Positions 6,473-9,360 of a stretch of 9,360 nt of DNA are shown here, one piece after another. The notes beneath the pieces were generated by a model. The model searched no databases, was not told the DNA's origin, and saw only the letters and a program-made list of their open reading frames with translations. This DNA is from Trueperaceae bacterium (GTDB lineage Bacteria; Deinococcota; Deinococci; Deinococcales; Trueperaceae): positions 1 through 9,360 of the forward strand of contig JAABSI010000103.1 in NCBI GenBank assembly GCA_011390455.1, given 5' to 3'. The position numbers were made by a program, and so were the translations under genes. Position 1 is the stretch's first letter, and each line of letters starts with the position of its first letter.

Positions 6473-7650
6473 ATGGCGCGGTCGCGGGCCTTCCGGTACG
6501 CGCTCGCGACCGCCTCGTCGGCGAGCACGAAGCGCACCCGCTCGGGTCCGCCGAAGCGCTCGAGCTCGTCGAGGACGCTCTCCATGGCCACGCGCGCGGC
6601 GTCCTGCACCGGGTAGCGGTACGTGCCGGTCCCGACCGCCGGCAGCGCGATCGACGCGGCGCGCAGGCGCCGGGCGACATCGAGCGCCGAGCGATGGGCC
6701 GCTTCGAGCACCTGCAGTTCGCCGTGGCCGCCCCCCTGCCAGGGCGGAACGGAGACGTGCACCACGTGCTGAGCCCGGAGCCGGAAACCGGGCGTGACCA
6801 CGGCGCGGCCGTACTCGAGCTCGCCGAGCCGGCGGCAGGCGGCGGTCAAGCGCGGGCCCCCCTTGCGGTGCACCTCGCCGTCGACGCCGCCGGTGCCGAA
6901 CAGGCCGCGGTTGGTCGAGTTGACGAGCGCGTCGACCGCCTCCTCCGTCACGTCGCCGACGACCACCTCGACGCGCGCCGACCCTCCCTCCGATCGGGCG
7001 ACGAGCCGCGGCGCCGGGTCGGCGGGCGCCGCCTCCAGACGCGGTCGGCCACCCGCCGAGGCGGGCCCGGCGGGTTCGGGCGCGTCCTCGAGGTAGGCCC
7101 CGCCGCCGGCCTCCGCCAGCGCTCGGAGGAGCGTCCGATCGGGCTTCGAGCCCACCGCCACGAAGCTGGTCGCGACGCCCGCCGCCGTCCGCACGCCGGC
7201 GACGTCGGCGAGCAGCTCGGCACGGTCCGTGATCCCCACGTCGGCCACGCCGTCGCTGAAGACCACCACCTCGACGGGCGGCTCGAGGTCGAAGAGGCCG
7301 CTCGTCGCCGCCGGGCTGGCGAGCGCCTGCGTCAACCCCTCGACCCAGCCCGCGTGCAGCGCGCTGCCGTGCTCGTTGCGGAGCGCCCACGCGGCCTTGA
7401 CCACGCGCCCGCCGTCGGTCCGGACGGGCGCGAGCGGCCGCACCACCTGGGCGCTCGCGGCGAAGGCGACCAAGGCGACGCGCGCGTCGGGACCGAGCGC
7501 GGCCACGGCGTCGCCGATCGCCGCTCGGGCCGCGTGCAAGCCTGCCTCGCCCACCGACGTGGAGCGGTCGACCACGAAGACGACGCGGGGGTCGCCGCGC
7601 GGGTCGACCAAGGGTCGCTCCGGCGCCGCCCGGCCCGCCGGGCGGGTCAT
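6469..7650 (-). CDS. VWA-macro domain fusion protein
   Basis: A 393-residue protein with two domains. Residues about 20-190 are a von Willebrand A domain. It carries a MIDAS motif, VVFVVDRSTSVG (23-34, Asp28-x-Ser30-x-Ser32), GSALHAGW (95-102, with Ser96 where Thr is usual) and VVVFSDGVADVG (128-139, Asp133), so it should bind a divalent metal and a partner protein. A Pro/Ala-rich linker (about 190-225) leads to a macro domain (226-365): VVVGDVTEEAVDALVNSTN (229-247), GTGGVDGEVHRKGG (252-265) and ALPAVGTGTYRYP (335-347). Macro domains bind ADP-ribose or related nucleotides and some remove ADP-ribose. Asn247 and Asp257, which match residues important in MacroD-type hydrolases, are kept. There is no signal peptide or membrane segment, so the protein should be cytosolic. 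The ATG overlaps the stop of the MerR-type gene (ATGA). The frame stays open upstream to 8517, but that part is antisense-like noise over the regulator gene. Domain calls are strong; the function is unknown. Confidence 0.9.
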   Translation of the reverse strand: MTRPAGRAAPERPLVDPRGDPRVVFVVDRSTSVGEAGLHAARAAIGDAVAALGPDARVALVAFAASAQVVRPLAPVRTDGGRVVKAAWALRNEHGSALHAGWVEGLTQALASPAATSGLFDLEPPVEVVVFSDGVADVGITDRAELLADVAGVRTAAGVATSFVAVGSKPDRTLLRALAEAGGGAYLEDAPEPAGPASAGGRPRLEAAPADPAPRLVARSEGGSARVEVVVGDVTEEAVDALVNSTNRGLFGTGGVDGEVHRKGGPRLTAACRRLGELEYGRAVVTPGFRLRAQHVVHVSVPPWQGGGHGELQVLEAAHRSALDVARRLRAASIALPAVGTGTYRYPVQDAARVAMESVLDELERFGGPERVRFVLADEAVASAYRKARDRAI

Positions 7651-8480
7651 CGCCGCCGCGCTTCGCGCTCGAGCGCGATCGCCTCCAGGCGCGCGAGCAA
7701 CACGTCGCGCAGCCGCTCCCGCGCCGTCGGCGTGGGGGGATCGGCGAAATCCGCGCGCACGTGGAGCTCGAGCCCATCGAGGAGCGGGTAACGGGTCCAG
7801 GCGACGCCCCCCTCGGTGGAGCCGCGCGGCGCCGGGGCGCGGACCGGCGCGCGCCGGCTCCAGGCCTCGCCCTCGAGCGAACGGCGGTGCAGCAGCGGCG
7901 CGGGCGCGGATGCGAGCGCGTCCAGATCGTCCTCGGACCGCATGGGCGGCGCCTGCATGCGCGGCGAGGCCGCCCGTCGCGGGGCCGGGGGCTCGGCCGG
8001 CGGCGCCGCCCCCAGCGGCGGCAGCCCGGCGCGCCGCCGCAGGTCGGCGAGGCGGGCGCGGACGGGCTCGGGCAGATGCGCGACGGGGTCGATGGCCGGG
8101 GCCGCGACGACGTCGGGCTCGAGGTCGACGCCGACGCGCAGCTCGCCGACGAGCAGGCGCGCGAGCGCCTCGGTGTCGTGGCGTTCGAGCACGGTGCCGG
8201 CGACGCTGCTCGGGAACCCGTCGGCGAGCAGCCGGCGCAGCGCGAGGGCGCGGACCAGGTGGTCGGCGGCGTAGCGCGCCTCGCCCGCCTCCTTGAGCGG
8301 CTTGGGGAGCACGCCCTCGGTCGTGTAGTGGCGCACGAGGCGCGCGTTCACCTCGGCCTTGGCGCGGCCGGGGGCGGCGTCGGGCAGCACCATCGGCAGC
8401 AGCCGGTTGACCTCGTCGACGAAGGCGTCGAGCGTCCAGGTGCGGTCGCGGGCGGTGAGGTCGGCGAGCGTCAGCGGCAC
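7647..8480 (-). CDS. MerR-type transcriptional regulator with a long C-terminal region
   Basis: A 277-residue protein. Residues 14-98 resemble the MerR winged helix: a first helix WTLDAFVDEVNRLL (15-28), then VNARLVRHYTTEGVLPKP (44-61), EARYAADHLVRALALRRLLA (67-86) and DGFPSSVAGTVL (87-98). The stretch between the first helix and VNAR is longer than in classical MerR proteins. A Pro/Ala-rich region (about 150-225) follows, then a compact block with TRYPLLDGLELHV (229-241) and a final charged helix (253-277), perhaps the sensing or dimerising part. It starts with GTG at 8480, six bases after a TAGCAT -10 and without a Shine-Dalgarno site. It overlaps the VWA-macro gene by four bases, so the two are co-expressed. 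The promoter has MerR-type geometry, so autoregulation is likely. The ligand is unknown. Confidence 0.83.
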   Translation of the reverse strand: MPLTLADLTARDRTWTLDAFVDEVNRLLPMVLPDAAPGRAKAEVNARLVRHYTTEGVLPKPLKEAGEARYAADHLVRALALRRLLADGFPSSVAGTVLERHDTEALARLLVGELRVGVDLEPDVVAAPAIDPVAHLPEPVRARLADLRRRAGLPPLGAAPPAEPPAPRRAASPRMQAPPMRSEDDLDALASAPAPLLHRRSLEGEAWSRRAPVRAPAPRGSTEGGVAWTRYPLLDGLELHVRADFADPPTPTARERLRDVLLARLEAIALEREARRR

Positions 8481-8486
8481 GCAGCC

Positions 8487-8517
8487 ATGCTAAGCCACCC
8501 GTCGTTGGCGGTGGCAA
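8487..8517 (-). promoter_or_regulatory. MerR-type promoter with a 19-bp spacer and an operator dyad
   Basis: On the minus strand TTGCCA (8512-8517) is separated by 19 bp from TAGCAT (8487-8492). The inverted repeat GCCACC (8510-8515) / GGTGGC (8494-8499), with a 10-nt centre, overlaps the -35 and ends one base before the -10. MerR-family activators act at promoters with overlong 19-20 bp spacers by binding a dyad inside the spacer, and all of these elements are present here. The -10 lies six bases before the GTG at 8480, so the mRNA should be leaderless. The site directly precedes a MerR-type gene, which makes autoregulation of the operon the simplest reading. Confidence 0.7.
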
Positions 8518-8570
8518 GGCGCGCTGTCACGCTGCGCCGGCTCGCGAGCGCCGGACGCGACCGCTCCGGG

Positions 8571-9360
8571 TCAGAGGGCCGTGCTCCCGAGGAGCAGGAG
8601 CGCGCGGCAGGCCCGGAACGCCTCGAGGAAATCGTCGCCGCCGGTCCACCGGACCGTGCGCCCGTCGACCCGCTCGACGCCCGGCATCACGGCCGCGACG
8701 TCGGCCATGGCCGAACGCAGGAAGGTCACGTCGAGCACGTACGGCGGCTCGGGCGGCTCGAGCACGTCCAGGCGGCGATCGGCCGAGAGCGCGCGGCGCA
8801 CCGCGCCGGCGATCGCGCTGCGGGCCGCCGCCGGCGTCAGGGTGCGCGCCGCGGTCCGCGAGAGCGCCTGCTTGACGGTCGCGACCTCGATGCGCGGCAG
8901 CAGCGCCCGCGCCTCGGCCGCCACCTTGTCGTCGCCGCTCACGACCACGACCGGCACCCCGTGGGCGCCCGCGAGCATGGCGTTGAGCGCGAACTCGCCG
9001 CACGGCATGCCGTTGAGGTGGAGGTCGTAGCCGACGCTCCCGAGGTAGGCGTGGTCGAGCACCGCCTCGGCGGTGCCGGTGCGGGCGTGGTAGCCGAGGA
9101 ACAGCGCCGCGTCGAAGCCCTGATCGACGCCGTGGACCATGTTGAAGAGCTTGGGCTTGCCGGTGAGGAGCTCGACGCGTTCGTCGAGCTCCTCGACGAG
9201 CAGGTTGGTGTTGGGGCCGTGGGCGTCGTTCACCCAGACCTCGCCCGCGCCGGCGTCGAAGGCCGCGCGCACGGCGGCGTTGACCTCGGCGGTCATCAAC
9301 TTGCGGGCGCGCTGGTACTCGACGCCGCCCGACGGAACCGTGTGGTCGGCGGAGACGACG
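8571..9360 (-). CDS. dppA: DppA-type D-aminopeptidase, peptidase family M55 (N-terminus outside the window)
   Basis: The visible 262 residues begin inside the gene with ...SADHTVPSGGVEYQRARKLM and run to the natural stop. About 15 residues with the N-terminal Asp-x-Glu metal motif are missing at the right edge. Metal and catalytic blocks characteristic of M55 are visible: VNDAHG (His at 9219-9221), LGYHARTG (His at 9087-9089), VLDHAYLG (His at 9051-9053, the position of the catalytic His of Bacillus subtilis DppA) and CGEFALNAMLAG (Glu at 8994-8996). The C-terminal VMPGVERVDGRTVRW and DFLEAFRAC blocks also fit that family. These zinc enzymes form decamers and cleave N-terminal D-amino acids such as D-Ala from short peptides, often to reuse cell-wall peptides. 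TTG/ATG codons near 9299 are internal, because homology continues upstream of them. It may be cotranscribed with genes beyond the window. Confidence 0.93.
   Translation of the reverse strand, partial: VVSADHTVPSGGVEYQRARKLMTAEVNAAVRAAFDAGAGEVWVNDAHGPNTNLLVEELDERVELLTGKPKLFNMVHGVDQGFDAALFLGYHARTGTAEAVLDHAYLGSVGYDLHLNGMPCGEFALNAMLAGAHGVPVVVVSGDDKVAAEARALLPRIEVATVKQALSRTAARTLTPAAARSAIAGAVRRALSADRRLDVLEPPEPPYVLDVTFLRSAMADVAAVMPGVERVDGRTVRWTGGDDFLEAFRACRALLLLGSTAL

Noticed and set aside
5447..7791. Long open frames on both strands over the ABC permease and VWA-macro genes (5447-7777 minus, 5770-7791 plus)
   Set aside because: They cross gene boundaries, are rich in Arg and Gly, and lack motifs. 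Stop codons are rare in this composition, so open length is no evidence.
7651..8517. Continuation of the VWA-macro reading frame upstream to 8517, giving a 682-residue protein
   Set aside because: The extra 289 residues are Arg/Ala/Pro-rich without domain character and lie in another frame of the well-supported MerR-type gene. The ATG at 7650 with ATGA overlap is the natural start.
8537..8554. Palindrome GCTCGCGAGC flanked by CCGG repeats downstream of the D-aminopeptidase gene, as a terminator
   Set aside because: The flanking bases do not continue the stem in register and there is no U tract. Only the 10-bp core is palindromic, which is common at this GC content.
1..9360. CRISPR arrays, tRNA genes, insertion sequences, riboswitches
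   Set aside because: No regularly spaced direct repeats, no tRNA-like GTTCGA arm context with acceptor pairing, no transposase motifs or terminal inverted repeats, and no intergenic gap longer than about 110 bases that could hold a riboswitch.

Overview
The window is very GC-rich (roughly three quarters G+C by eye) and densely packed with bacterial chromosomal genes in short one- to two-gene units on alternating strands. Almost every third codon position is G or C. Several starts have a TAnnnT hexamer 5-9 nt upstream and no Shine-Dalgarno sequence, which is the leaderless-mRNA pattern. That pattern and the gene content (VapC, D-amino-acid hydrolases, a MerR-type regulator beside a VWA protein) would fit a Deinococcota/Trueperaceae-like, actinobacterial or Chloroflexota-like organism. 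The assignment is an inference and weak at phylum level. There are no tRNAs, rRNAs, CRISPR arrays, insertion sequences or phage genes.

Layout from left to right: the last codons of a probable VapB antitoxin and a complete VapC PIN-domain toxin (+, 17-412). An N-acyl-D-amino-acid deacylase (-, 422-2074), divergent from a Gfo/Idh/MocA dehydrogenase (+, 2161-3456), with a perfect 24-bp palindrome between them. A DUF2461 protein (-, 3466-4158) and a VOC/glyoxalase-fold protein (-, 4229-4600), each with its own apparent start signal. A two-gene ABC exporter, ATPase then permease (+, 4710-5669 and 5666-6472, GTGA overlap). A two-gene operon read leftward (-): a MerR-type regulator (7647-8480), then a VWA-macro domain fusion (6469-7650, ATGA overlap). 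Last, a DppA-type M55 D-aminopeptidase (-, 8571 to beyond the right edge).

The most interesting part is the MerR/VWA-macro operon. Its promoter reads TTGCCA, 19 bp, TAGCAT, with a GCCACC/GGTGGC dyad in the spacer. That is the geometry of promoters activated by MerR-family proteins, and the -10 sits six bases before the GTG start, so the mRNA should be leaderless. A candidate ligand-responsive regulator is therefore coupled to a cytosolic protein that carries both a metal-binding protein-interaction module (VWA) and an ADP-ribose-type binding module (macro). I know of no characterised system with exactly this composition. Two hydrolases of D-amino-acid compounds lie in the same 9 kb and hint at D-amino-acid or peptidoglycan-peptide scavenging, but they are not in one operon.
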